The notes below the pieces were generated by a model. It did no database searches. It saw only the letters and a list, made by a program, of their open reading frames with translations, and was not told where the DNA came from. From positions 865,151,571 through 865,215,570 of the forward strand of contig NC_056731.1 in the NCBI RefSeq assembly GCF_019279795.1: DNA of 64,000 bases, read 5' to 3'. A program made the position numbers and the translations under genes. Positions within the stretch are counted from its first letter, which is position 1. Every line of letters begins with the position of its first letter. The DNA comes from Protopterus annectens. Its lineage: Eukaryota > Chordata > Ceratodontiformes > Protopteridae. This document shows positions 34,460 through 46,239 of this stretch, one piece after another.

Positions 34460-34740
34460 CTAGTTACTGTTGCTTTATTTCTGTTTGCTATGTTTAATTG
34501 GTTGATTGGTTCTATTGAAGGTTTCAAATGGGTGTGTCTTTGTATTGTATTTAAAAGTTTTTAATTCAATATTTGTCTTGGTTCTGAGGATGTCTTAATG
34601 TAGACGAAAGCGCTTAACCAAGTGGATTTTTACTTAACCAAGTGGACTTGTTACTTTCAAGATTTTTAGATTAAAACTGTGTTTTAGCCTTCTGGCTGGG
34701 TTCGTCATATTTATTATTGGAATTGTTTTGCAGCCTGGAT
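34460..34740 (+). repeat. PLE-B right LTR
   Basis: Direct repeat of 30,800-31,079, ending gcagcctggat before the target duplication aactcctattgctt at 34,741-34,754. Confidence 0.9.
34577..34622 (+). ncRNA. Hammerhead ribozyme motif, PLE-B right LTR
   Basis: Stem I is cttggtt (34,577-34,583) with aaccaag (34,616-34,622), core CTGAGGA 34,584-34,590, stem II gtct/agac 34,592-34,605, GAAA 34,606-34,609, minimal stem III gcgct, predicted cleavage after U 34,615. All conserved core positions are intact. A second taaccaagtgg follows 20 bases downstream. Confidence 0.82.
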
Positions 34741-34754
34741 AACTCCTATTGCTT

Positions 34755-35584
34755 GTAATGCGCACTGGAGATTGTAAAGTATAACCCTGATAGTTTCTTG
34801 TGCAATAACATACATCAAATGATAGATCCAAATAAGCCTAAGTAATAGTCTGTATGACAGGTCTTGCCAGGGAAAACACAGACCTTGCTATTTTAGCTTA
34901 ACTTTTTGTCTTTGCAGCTAAAAGCTGAAATGCAATGAGATCTAGGATAAATAATCTCCTTGTTTAATTGAACCAGTTTCTTAGATAAGAGTGATCTTAA
35001 AGTATTTGTATGCTCATAGATTTAACCAAGGATGCACTATGATTGATCTGTAGCATAATTGGGACTGAAAAAAAAAAAGTTCCATGCCCTATAGGTTCCT
35101 GCTTGATTATTCGTACAAATCTAAAGGGGTGTGAGGGAATAAGCAGATCAACATAATATCATTTAGACAAGAGTATCCTCTCTAGGGATTTGCAGAGGCT
35201 ATAGAAACCAAATTAAGACCAAAGTTCAACAGATATATCATGAGCAAATGTTGATTTTCCATCATTTGATGTTCAAGTGCAGCATTCTTTCTCTTAGAGT
35301 TAACCATAAATCCTTGCAAGAGTTTCAAAACATCATATTTGTTGCATACTAACAGACTGGTATAACAAAGAACAAAGAACGCCTATAACAACCTATAACA
35401 TTCACAGTTCCTTAACTTATGCATTTCTTATCCATTGCGTGCAATCTTTATAAAACAAAAAAACTAGACCGTTCACTATTCAGGAACTCTTATTTAACTC
35501 TCAATCTTTACAGCTATAGAAGCATCAATTTCAAACTTTCTAGCTAAGTTCAGAGTACTGGGTCATTAACAGCTTAAGGAACAG

Positions 35585-35658
<74 letters not shown>

Positions 35659-36750
35659 GTCCAAGTCTTTTATCTTTGAATTCACATATCGTGTACCAGA
35701 TATCTCCATGGCCATACAAAGCTTTCCAGAAAAAAAAAAAAAAAAAAAAAAAACAGATGAGTAAGTGCTAAGTAAGATAACTGTAGTAAAGGTTATATCC
35801 AGGTAGCTCAAATCAGAGCCTATGTAGACTACCTAAAGGTTGTATTTATTAGGTATTCAATGTCACTTTTCACTTTACGTGGTGGTTTCCAAACATCTTT
35901 TTTAGATCTCTAATTTAAAGGGTGATTATTAGAAAACATAAGGTTGAATATGTGAAGCTTATCACCTCCATCCTCAGGGCATAATGCTAAGGCCTTTACA
36001 TCTATGTTTTCTTCAGAGAAAAATGGAAATATTTTATCAGATTCACTAAGCTTGTAATAGAACATTATCGTACATCAAAGAGCTTTCAAAACCAAAACCA
36101 AAGATCGCAAACCAAGAATTCAAAACCAAGATAACCTGACCTCTTAATAATATCAGGAAAATAGCAGGGCCAATATCTAAGTTTGGGCAGATACTAGAAG
36201 GCGCGCTTACTCTCTGAAGAGGTAAGTAAACTGTTGTCCCTTGAAATTACATGTAGTGCTGTCTGTGGCTACGTAACCTGTGATGAGATGATTCTCTCTA
36301 TATGTTATATAACTGGAAGGGGTTCCCAAGATAGTAAAACGACTACATTATAAAATGATGTATAGCATCAGAAATCACTAGTATAGTGTACCTCGATCTT
36401 AATCTTAAGCGAACACACAAAGAAGGATAAAGCCATTAAAGACATCAAAATGACTAGTTGATTAATTAATCTTCATAGCCTAGCTGCACTGGTATCATAC
36501 AAGCCCTGGGAGGAACTCTATGTGACGTTAAAGGAAGTTGTTTCCCTATACGGCTCCTAATACCCAACTATTTCTGGTAATTCTGTTCCTATGTGTCTAA
36601 AATTCGGGTGTATGTGTATGTCTGGTTCGTAAAAAATAGACTTAATTTGTATCATGCAAATTATAACTTTTAGTAAGAAAGTTAATAATGTAAAATGGAT
36701 ATCATCTTAACTAGAAAGAAAAAAGCATTTTCTACTGGAGCGGGAGTACT
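34755..36750. other. Unassigned AT-rich DNA with (TA)n and poly(A)
   Basis: No coding signal was recognised. A (TA)n tract covers 35,588-35,654 and an A run 35,730-35,752. After removal of PLE-B this DNA joins 27,421, placing it between the L1 ORF1 fragment and L1 copy B, which share strand, so part may be L1 or insertions within it. Confidence 0.5.
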
Positions 36751-37069
36751 TCACACTTCCAGTAATTTATCAAAGGCTTTAATAAAAGCAGATTTCACTT
36801 CTTTCAATGAGTCCATTGTATATCTGACATCCTTGCTGAAGAAGATTAAGGTGTTTGGGTAATGCAGCTGGAATTTGATTTTGCGCTTGATGAGATCTGG
36901 ACAGAATGGTGAGAGTTTTTGGCACCTTTTCTTGATCGCAAGTGGAAGGTCCTGTGATATTGTTATTTTATGTCCATTCCATATTAACTGCTTTTGGTTT
37001 TTAGCTGCTGTTAGAATTTTTTGGACATCTTGAAAGTTCAACAGTTTAGCATAAATTTGCCTTGGGGTG
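36751..37069 (-). pseudogene. L1 ORF1p C-terminal fragment
   Basis: The minus-strand peptide TPRQIYAKLLNFQDVQKILTA, followed by a KRCQKLSPF block, FQLHYPNTLIFF and a final helix ending AFDKLLEV, fits the RRM end and C-terminal domain of L1 ORF1p, a nucleic-acid-binding chaperone. It is cut at its N-terminal side by the 3' end of the CR1-like LINE at about 37,070. Confidence 0.8.
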
Positions 37070-37439
37070 TTCATAGGTTCATAGGTAGGTACTAGGCTAT
37101 CGGCCCAAAGGCCTACGTAAGCCTAGCCAACAAGGTTCCCTGGCTAACGCCACCCAAGAAAGTTATTTTCCTGTGCCACTGTCGAGGAGAGACACAGAAG
37201 TGATCCCCGGAGTGTATTTCCTATTTCCCATCCACTCAAGATTTTTCTTGAAGAGTGCTAATGAAGAACTTTGCTTGACATAGATGGGTAGCTATCCCTC
37301 CATCATGTCCTGTTTATTGTGGTGACAAGGTTTAGGTCCCTAGAGCATGTGGCTCGGAGGGATTGGGATTTCTTTAGATGTAGCATGTCCAACAGCTCTG
37401 GGTTTGACATAGCTTTATATGTTAGGCAGAGATCACCTC

Positions 37440-39916
37440 AGAGTAGGTGATATGCTACAGAGTAAAGCTGGAGTTTTTTGAGGCGGTCAGTGTAGGGCAT
37501 TTGTTTGAGGCCAGTAATTCTCTTTGTGAGGTACTTCTGTGGTCTTTCCATCTGCTGCAGATGTCTTGTGAGGTACATTCCAAAAGGGGCGTTGTACTCT
37601 ATAATGGGTCTAATGAGTGTCGAGTAGAGGTGAAAAATGACCTCTTTTTTCCTGGATAAGAACCCTTTTATGATGAGATGTGCCACATAGAAGGACTTCC
37701 TGACTACTGTGGTGATGTGACTATCAAAGGAGAGACTACTGTCCACCTGGGTCCCAAGGTCTCATCACACATTCGGTATTAAGTAGATTGCTGCCTATGT
37801 GGTAGTTCATGGGTACAGAGTTTTTACCAAAGGGGATAACACTCCACTTTTTAGCATTGAGCTTGAGGCCATGGCTCTGACACCAGGCATCTGTCTCAGC
37901 TAGGCCCTTCTGTAGGATGTCCACATCCTTTGGGGACTTGACTATGGCTCCTAGTTTGCAGTCATCTGTGAACTTCATTAGCCAGAGGTCTTCTGTGTTA
38001 GCCTATACTTCAGAGAAGTGGATACCAAACAGGAGAGGTCCCAGGACGTAACCCTGTGGTACTCCACTTGTCACTGCTTTGAGGTCAGATTTGGAGTCTG
38101 CAACTTTTACAGTGTGGGTTCTGTCAATGAGCCAGTTGACAACCCATCTTGTGATGTAGGGATTTATACCTAGTTTAGTGAGTTTAGCTATAATTCCAGA
38201 ATGGGGGATGGTGTCAAAAGCCTTGGTGAGGTCAAGATAGGCTGTGTGAACCACCTTACCCTCATCTACAGCTTTGGTGACTGCCTCAAAGAAGTCAATC
38301 AGGTTCAGGAGGCATGATCTGTCTTTCATAAACCCAAACTGGGTGGGATCCAGAGTTTGGAGGTTACCAATGTCTTTGTTTATGAGTTCCATGATGATAC
38401 GTTCCATGGCCTTGCAGACCAGGCTCATCAGGCTAATAGGTCGATAGTTCCTGGGATCAGTCGTGGCTCCCCCTTTGTGGAGTGGGATAACTGTTGCTGT
38501 GCGCCATTCAGTGGGCACAAAGCCTGATGTGAGGCTATTATTGAACATGCTGCTTAAGTAGGGAGCCAGTTCATTCTGAAGTTCGTGTAAAACGCAGCCT
38601 GGGATGTTGTCCAGTGCCATGGATGCTGTGTTTTTAGCATTAGAGAGTGCAGCATTTACCTGCATAGTTGTGATTACAGGGACTCTGCATTCTTCCTGTA
38701 TAGATATGGGCCCTTTAGGGAGTGAGGGGGGTGGTAAAGTTAGCACTGAACCTATCTGCCAGGATGTTGGCAATATCAGTTGGTTCTGTAATTTTCATGC
38801 CTTTGTGCTGTAACTCAGAGCAGATCTGGGTGTTGCCATCGAGATTCCTGACATAGCAATAGAATGCTGTATGGTTGTCCTTAGAATTAGTGGCAATTTT
38901 GTTTTCATAGCTAGCTTTGGAGGATCTTATAAGGGATCTCAGCTTCTTACTGAGGCTGACCAGGGAGCTCCTCCACTCATGGGATTTTACTCTCTTTTGC
39001 AACAGTTTCTTCCTTCTGTTGTACAGTTTGTTTATGGCAGGGGACCACCATGGCTTCCTTGTTTTGGAGGATAGCATCTTGGTTCTGTTTGGGATAGCAT
39101 GATCCATGCACTCGTGTAAGTGCTTATAGAGTGCATTTGTGTAGGATTCAGCAGTTATAACTGTATTGTCCATCTGTATGGGTGCCATGAAGTTCACCAC
39201 TTCTGTCTTAAGAAGCATGAAGTTGGCTTTGGAGACATTTTTTACTATGGTTTCCTTAATGGGGGTGGGGGCGGGATGTGGATATCAAGGGTGATTAGCT
39301 TATGGTCAGATCGGACCAACGAGGAGTTGACTTCAGGTGTGGAACACCGGTCACTCATGTTGGTAATGACTAGGTCTAGGATATTGCTGCCCCTGGTGGG
39401 GGTGTGGATAACTTGATCCAGTTCATTGGAGTTTATGAATTCCAGAAAGCGTTGAGCTAAGGAGTTGGTACATGAGTAGTTTTCCCAGTTAATGGTGGGG
39501 TAGTTGAAGTCGCCCATTATTAGGGTGTTTGGTTGAACCCTAATATTTTCCAGTACAGCAAGAGAAGAGGAGTGGGAATCCTGGGGCATGGTGGGGGATC
39601 TGTAGCAAGCTACAGTTTGGATTGCAGTTTTGCCCAGAGTTAGTTGCGCTTGGATAACCTTGGATGCATTATGCTGAGCAACTAGCCTGGAGGTGTGGAT
39701 ATCTTTAATGAATATGGACACACCTCCGCCTTTGGTGTTTCGGTCCAGGTTACATGGCCGAAAAGTGTGGTATAAGTTATAGCCTGGTAGTGCAGGGGTG
39801 CTCTCTAGAGCCATGAACCAGGTCTCAGTTACTGCACAGATATCGATGTTCTCCATTTTAAGGAGTGCCTTGAGTGAGTGCATTTTGAGATTTAGACTTC
39901 TAGCATTGAGTAGCAT
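37440..39916 (-). pseudogene. CR1-like ORF2: AP endonuclease and reverse transcriptase
   Basis: The endonuclease is at 39,916-39,245: MLLNARSLNLKMHSLKALL, DICAVTETWF, KGGGVSIFI, MGDFNYPTINW, and SDHKLITLDIHIPPP with the catalytic SDH. A linker follows (39,218-38,715). The RT (38,773-38,003) has VIPLHKGG, NYRPISLMSLVCKAMERI, AYLDLTKAFDTIPH and SGVPQGYVLGPLLF. The active-site block reads KFTDDCKLG at about 37,960, keeping both Asp. The thumb and C-terminal region (37,746-37,438) has LQQMERPQKYLTKRITGL. Frameshifts at about 39,230, 38,740, 38,000 and 37,745 disable it, but it is far better preserved than the copies at 1-19 kb. Confidence 0.9.
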
Positions 39917-39939
39917 TACCCTCAGTTTTTGCTTGCCTG

Positions 39940-40843
39940 TTCCTGTTACGGTGCGGAATTTGTTATCTGAATTTTGCCTAAAAAAGGCACTATAGGGGCA
40001 GCAAGAGCCTTAGCCAGTATCCAGAATCCCAGGAGTGACAGGTGCAGACTATCTGCGGCAAAGCATCGTGGTCTGTCAACCATGTCATCCCAAGCAGACA
40101 GATACTGGATCCCCTTAGAATGACACCAGAAGCTTAGCCAATTGTTGAAGTCAATCATTTTGTCCTTGTACTGCGGTATCATTTGGGGTGATGGCAGAAT
40201 GCTACTCGGGGCTAGGTTCATACCTGCCTAGGCTACAAGATTGGAGAGCTCTTCCATGTCTCTTTTCATGTAGTCCAGGGAGGTACGTCTCAGGTCATTC
40301 ACACCAAAATGGACAATGACAGAGTCATATTTGTACTTGTTGTGGAGTGACCTGAGTGCATGGGTTATGTGGCGGATCCTGGCACCCGACAGTAACCTTC
40401 ATCTTGTTTAGCCTGGTGAGTGGGACATCAGTATGCCTGACTATAGAGTCACCTATGACTAGTGTGTTGGGTACGTTGTTTTCTCTTATTGGCTGTGGTT
40501 GAGTGGCACACTGAGTCTGTGGGCTATGTGTCATTTGGGTTGTGTTGGGGGATGGAGGTTGCTTGCATTTTTGCTTTGGAGGTCTCTGTTGCTTAGACAG
40601 ATCATTATTGAGAGCCTCTGTGAATGTTTTTGTGTTACTATGTGTGGATTTTGGTGGTGTAGATTTAGTGAGACTATGTGATGAGTGTGGTGTGGTGCAA
40701 ATGTTTACCTTCTCCTCATGACTGTCAAGTTCAGTCTTGGTTGGAGAGAGCTTTACCTCCAGTTTGGCTAGATAAGTGCATCTCTCACAGGTTGTAGTGT
40801 TGGTGGTAGGAGGAGAGGGTTGTCTGTGTACATGAGGCAATTT
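39940..40843 (-). pseudogene. CR1-like ORF1 with SGNH/esterase-like domain
   Basis: Vertebrate CR1 and L2 ORF1 proteins often carry an SGNH-hydrolase (esterase) domain. Here the frame from 40,840 has a Cys pair (TTTCERCTYLAKLE) and coiled region, a Thr/Ser/Pro/Gln-rich linker, then LVIGDSIVRHTDVPL (block I with GDS, about 40,440). After a frameshift near 40,390 and a stop near 40,245 come FGVNDLRRTSLDYM (40,310) and FAADSLHLSLLGF (40,050), the D-x-x-H block. The full Ser-Asp-His arrangement can thus be seen across broken frames. Confidence 0.82.
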
Positions 40844-41709
40844 CTACATTGCCTCAATATGCCCAGATTCATCAGATAGACAGGAGAGAACACTGGGAGC
40901 TGACTCTTGGACATGCCTGAATAAAAAAACTATTTTCCTGTAGATAAGTGAGGAAAATGAGTACAAGAGCTGTTTTTCTCTAAGCAAGTGAGAAAAGTAA
41001 GTACAAAAACTGTTTTCCTCTCGGTAATGAGGAAGATTGAGTGCCCTAGTAATTAGTAGCTTATTTAGTGCTTACAAGTAGTGAACAAGTGCTGAGCATG
41101 AATAAGCAAATTTAAGTGCTAAAACTAAGAATCTGTATCTGTACTAGATAAGTTACAGGACAGAAACAAGTGCAAATGCAGGCTTTCAAATCAGAAAGTT
41201 GAGAGAGATGGAAGAGCTTGCCCAAACGGCCAGTAACTACAATTTTTGGGCCAGAGCCACTCCTTATGTGGTAGAAAGGTTACCTAGTGCTTACCACTCC
41301 CACTGATAAGCTAGAAGGCTTCACTCCAACACAGAAAGGCTTGGGGGGCTCAGAAGCTTACATACAGTCCTGGATACAGCAAATCTGTATCAGGAACACT
41401 AGTTACAGGAAAGGTAGGAAACAGGCTTACAGGTTTTTTTTTTGTTTTTTTTTTACAGAAAAGTAGCAAAAACAGTAGTAAAAACAATTCACATGCAGTG
41501 CAAGCTAGCACACTTGAGTATGTAGCAATATTAGACCAAACACAGTTTAAAAAATGCAATTAAATTAAAAAGGACTAAAAGCAAGTGCAGAAAGAGTTTA
41601 TTAGGCAGAATGTGGTAAAGAGATGGGACTGGGGGGGGGGGGTGTCCCAGATCAAATCTACAGTGGGGCGGCAACTGCAAAAGCCTCCAAATTTAAACTA
41701 TAAACGAAA

Positions 41710-42205
41710 AATAGGAAGGGTGGGTGGGGAAAACAGTTTCAACAGAGATCTAAGCAACAATTAACAAACTCTATAACCAAAAAAATATACTCAGCTCTGT
41801 ATATTTTCAGATAGTCTGGAAGGCAGTCTTTCAGAACACAGGTTCCAGCAATTAAATGCAGGCTGTTACTAACAGGTCAAATTTTATGCAAGTGATCCTT
41901 GAGTTAGATAACACACAAGCTGTAAAAAACAGTTATACCAACTGAAGACATGGCAGAAAATAGGGGGTGGGGAAAACAGTTTCAACAGAGATCTAAGCAA
42001 CAATTAACAAACTCTATAACCAAAAAAATATATATAATCAGCTCTGTATATTTGCAGATAGTCTGGAAGGCAGTCTCTCAGAACACAGGTTCCAGCAATT
42101 AAATGCAGGCTGTTACTAACAGGTCAAATTTTATGTAAGTGATCCTTGCGTTAGATGACACACAAGCTGTAAAAACCAGTTATACCAATTGAAGACAGAG
42201 TTTTG
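41710..42205. repeat. Two tandem ~243-bp units in CR1-like 5' region
   Basis: The unit beginning ggggaaaacagtttcaac is near 41,727 and again near 41,970, with near-identical sequence through ctgtatattt, ggttccagcaattaaatgc and tgatcctt. They lie upstream of ORF1 on the element strand, so they may be promoter-type 5'UTR monomers. Confidence 0.85.
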
Positions 42206-42230
42206 TTTTTTTTGCAGCGCACGGTGAGCC

Positions 42231-43050
42231 CTTTCTATAACAGTCTCTCTACAGCCATAAATGAGGAGTAGTAAGGACTCAAATATTTGTTTGGCTACCG
42301 AAGTTAGATGGCTGTGCTCATAGTTCTCTGGAACACCCCCCCCCCTTTATCAGGCTAACATAAGTCTGATGTTAATATGAATAATGAGTTTTCTAATGCA
42401 GCAACTAGTTCACTTGATGTCATTTAGTTACTAATAGTATCATTGAATCTGCAGAATGTATACATCTATAAGAGAACATAGGCATTTTCAAAGGAGTTAA
42501 ACACTTTTATCAGAACTAATTGTTTACCATTTAAAGTATCTAGTGAAGGATAACATTATTTCAAGAGAAAAAAATTCTTAGTGAAGGATAACAGAATTTC
42601 AAGAGAAAAGAATTCTAAGTACAACAATTTAACAAGTTCAAAAGGTCAAATTATGTCATCACTATTGTTTCCTCAAGCTGCAGCTTCATAAACTTGTTAA
42701 AAAATATCTAAATATGCTCATGCACAACAGAAGTTGTCTCTAGTGAAGAAAAAAGCATTTTCGGTGGGAAATTCAGATCTTGAAGCTTTTAGCGTTTACA
42801 GAAAGCAAAAAAAAAAAAAAAAAACACTCAAGCTGCCTTGTCAGTGCATGTCATGAATTTCCATAATGAGAACTGTCACACAGGCCACCAGTTTCTCACA
42901 AACATCAACATCATGAACAAATTAACCCTTTCATATAACAACAGCTATTTAGAAGTAATAACAGCTGCCTCAAATCAGAAATCATGTTATAACATTTCCA
43001 ATCATTTACCCACCAGTTAACCAGACCAAAGAGAGAAAAAAGGGAACCTA

Positions 43051-43113
<63 letters not shown>

Positions 43114-43657
43114 CACACACACACACATATCTATAAAACTTATATTTAGCTATGTATAAAACACCATTAATGTACTGTATTAATGTTTAAATGTATCTAA
43201 ACAAAGAATCTAAAACATCTAGTTAGAAACACTAATCAGAAACACCTTGTTACCCCACCACTGACCCACTAGAAAAAATGCACTTTGGTATTAAGTCAAA
43301 TTATACTATTACTGAAGAATTAGAAGACATACATCATTTGTAGTTATTTAAAAGGGAAAGGTATGTAAAGTACGTATAATGGGGAAAAGAGAGAAAAGGA
43401 ACATTGGCAACAAAAAAGAATAGGAAGAAAGAAGAGAGAGAGAGAGAATGTTATTTAAATACTTAGTACTATATGTAATTAGAAGAAGTAGCTATAGAAA
43501 GGAAAAGAGAAAGTTAATAATAAAAATGATTCACATTACCTTACAGCATAGAGACTTTCCAGAATCAAATATATTATGATTCATAAAAAAAAGCATTTAA
43601 AAAGAGAAGGAATTTATTCATTTGTCCTTAGTTTCTTAGTCTTGTTTGCTCCTTCCT
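42231..43657. other. Unassigned AT-rich DNA with (TA)n
   Basis: No gene was recognised. A (TA)n tract is at about 43,053-43,109 followed by (CA)5, and a short direct repeat (tagtgaaggataaca) occurs near 42,540 and 42,580. Confidence 0.5.
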
Positions 43658-44250
43658 TCACAGACTATCCATTTTTGTTGCCTGTCTCTTCAAACTCTGT
43701 GATGACCATTCCATTTCTTCTATGTCCGACAGTATTTTCTTCTTTAGGACAAATTCTACTGCTTCTTGTAGGGAAGCAAAGATCTTCACTCCTTCTGGCA
43801 AGGTTATTTTTATTCTTTCAGGAAAAAGAATTTGAGCTTTAATATTGGCTTTTTTCAAGGATTTAATTAGAGGAACATACTCCTTTCTTCTGGATATGAC
43901 TGTAGAGGTGTAGTCATTGTCAAAATGAATAACTTTTTCACCCATCTTGATAGAGGAATTAGTTCAAGCTGATTTCAGCACTAAGTCCTTGTCTTGCAAG
44001 GAGAGAAATCTAACTATTATAGACCTGGGGTTAGATGAACTCAGAGATGAAGCTGGATTTGCCAGGGATCAATGAGCCCTCTCAATTCCAAAAGAGAGGG
44101 ATTCAGAAATGTTTAGTGCTGATGAAAACCACTTATTGAGGAACTGAATCATGTTAGCACCCTCTTCTTTCTCAGGAATTCCATATATTCTTATGTTATT
44201 CCTCCTTGATCTACTTTCAAGTATATTTCCTGCCAGGATATTAAAATCTA
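43658..44250 (-). pseudogene. L1 ORF1p fragment (RRM and C-terminal domain)
   Basis: The minus strand reads NIRIYGIPEKEEGANMI (about 44,200), then RSIIVRFLSLQDKDLVLKSA (44,020), then in the open frame 43,945-43,658 KVIHFDNDYTSTVISRRKEY, AQILFPERIKITLPEG and FASLQEAVEFVL. This is the L1 ORF1p order of RRM then CTD. A frameshift lies near 43,950 and a stop near 44,065. It is distinct from the fragment at 36,751. Confidence 0.82.
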
Positions 44251-44759
44251 AGCAGAGCTATGGATTTCTGCTGCTATCAGACTGGCATCTTGCCCACATC
44301 CCCACCTGGCTGCATTCTCAGAACCTCTCAGATGATGTGAAAAATGAAATTTCAACTTCTCCTTTGGATACAGATTTAGTTTTTGGTTTGTCTACTGTAG
44401 AGGTTATCATAACGTGTGATGAAATGGGGTAAGCTGATACAACAAATCTCTTAAGATTTTTCATCCCTCCCTTTCCAAATTTTCTAAGGGATTCTCTAAA
44501 CCTTCATCCAATTTTAACAAACAACAAAATAAACAGTTTCACCAAAATGTGGGTAAACAGACATTTAAGAAGAAATGGCAGGGAGTTTCCAAAAATACAA
44601 GAATTCCTCCAAACCAAAGACAGTTCAACAGGTCAGAATGACTATTTAAGGGAGTCCCCCCCAAAAGTCCTGTTTCCCTTACAGAAGGTCTAAATCTTCA
44701 GTTTTCTGTTTGGTAACATAGTTTTCAGAAAAAAATGTATTCTGAAGATTATTCTCATC

Positions 44760-46104
44760 AAGGTTATACATTGCCAAAGAAAGAAAATGTTTGGAGAACA
44801 GTTCTGGAACTTTCTTTCATAAACCTCTTTGTGATAGTGCGCAAGTTCAAAAACACAGCCTGTTACCTTTTTTTCCTCATTTAAGTTTCATGGTAATACT
44901 AGATTTAAAAGATGCTTATCATCACATCCTTATTCATCCAGACTTCAGGTGTCTCTTAAGGTTTTGTGTCTCTGGACACATTATTAATTCTCTGCTTTAT
45001 GCTTTGGACTATCCACTGCACCAAGAGTGTTCACAAAACTCCAGCTACAGCTCAATGCAGACTATGGGGTATCCACATTTTTTTCCATATTTAGATGACT
45101 TACTTATCTTTGCAGATTCTTTTTCAAAGTGTCAGGAATCTCTCACTTGGGTGAGAGATCTCTTGCACAAGTTATAATTCCAAAAGAACATTCAAAAGTC
45201 AGCTAGACACCTCAGTTCAAAAAGCCTTTCTTCCACAGGAAAAAATAAATCTATATCAAGATCTACTTCTAAGATTTTCCACTCAGACATTGGTCACTGC
45301 AAGGGAATACCTTAAGATATTGGGTCACATGGCATCTATGAGTCTCATGATACCCATGCCAAGACTCTGTATGAGAAAGATACAATGGTATCTATAGTTT
45401 CTTTGGTCCCAGCACCAACATCCTTTGTCTTTTCAAATCCCAGTGCTGGGATTTATCAGAAAATAAATCACTTAATGAAGAAAGCAAACTTCTCTAAATC
45501 CAGGTCGCCCCTTTTCCCTCCCTATTACTATGTAGTCAGTCACCACAGACACCTCAGACTTCGCTTAAGGAGCAGTTTCAGGAGGGATAAAAGTGCAAGG
45601 TGTGTGGAACACCAAGGAAAGATGCAGGTACATAAATATAAAACAGATACTTGCCTTAATCAAGGCACTCAACTCTCTGAATCACCTTTGGTCCCCTACA
45701 CCCCTTTAAGTTGTTACAGACAATACCACAGTCATGTGATATATCAACAAGCAAGGGGGGACTAGGTCTTACCCCCTTAGCAGACTAGCCTTGTTTTATT
45801 TTTTTTATTTTATTTTTATTTATTTTACATTTCCTCACTCCTGCAACTAGTTAGCTTGGGATATAGCTTCAGAGCACAATCTCACTATATAGGCATTCTA
45901 TGTTCCATCAGAATAAAACTGTGTGGCAGACAAACTGAGCAGAGCAAGGGCAGACCCTCACAAACGGAAACTAGATCAGACTGTCTTCCAAGATATGATA
46001 CATCCATGGAGAGTTCCTCAAGAAGACCTATTTACCTTTTCTCTGAAAAATCAGTAGGTAGGATTCTGCTCCAGCATTCCATGCAAGAAGGCCTGGAAGA
46101 CTAA
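44760..46104 (+). pseudogene. DIRS RT and RNase H remnants
   Basis: RT blocks are MVILDLKDAYHHILIHPDFR (44,890-44,950), RFCVSGHIINS and HFFPYLDDLLIFADS (45,080-45,120), with the catalytic LDD in place. The RNase H-like block VVTDNTTVMSYINKQGG is at about 45,708-45,760, and an ADKLSRARADPHK-like block near 45,920-45,960. Several stops and shifts, and a (TTTTA)n stretch at 45,795-45,825, interrupt it. Confidence 0.82.
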
Positions 46105-46239
46105 TACCTTTATGCGCACCTCTCATCTGTACAGATTTCCGCAGAATGTCCAGAGGTTTGCCTCATATTTTTGGCCTGTTTGCATAAAATTGTGGTTTTT
46201 CTGGCAAATTATTGGTAAATCATTAAAGATTGAACTTAG

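Larger units (their letters stand above)
27436..34740 (+). mobile_element. Penelope-like element PLE-B (with PLE-A nested)
   Basis: Penelope-like elements encode a reverse transcriptase fused to a GIY-YIG endonuclease and often insert as 5'-truncated partial tandems with LTR-like repeats in direct or inverted order. Here the order is: inverted LTR (27,436-27,486 plus 29,828-30,036), a truncated unit (30,037-30,799), LTR (30,800-31,079), a longer unit (31,080-34,459) and LTR (34,460-34,740). Fourteen-base target duplications flank the whole. The inverted LTR is split by PLE-A. The pieces read as one insertion event followed by a second insertion inside it. Confidence 0.85.
37070..42230 (-). 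mobile_element. CR1-like LINE, best-preserved copy
   Basis: Read on the minus strand: a 5' region with a ~243-bp duplication (41,710-42,205), ORF1 with an esterase-like domain, ORF2 with endonuclease and RT, and a 3' end in a short 8-mer repeat (cctatgaacctatgaa), as in CR1 elements. It is inserted into an L1 ORF1. The 5' limit is approximate. Six older fragments at 1.1-19 kb and one at 51.1 kb are the same family. Confidence 0.82.

Noticed and set aside
35587-35811. Tyr-Ile repeat peptide
   Set aside because: Translation of (TA)n and poly(A).
43658-43842. Plus-strand open frame overlapping 43,576-43,842
   Set aside because: Shadow of the L1 ORF1p frame on the other strand, which has clear conserved blocks.
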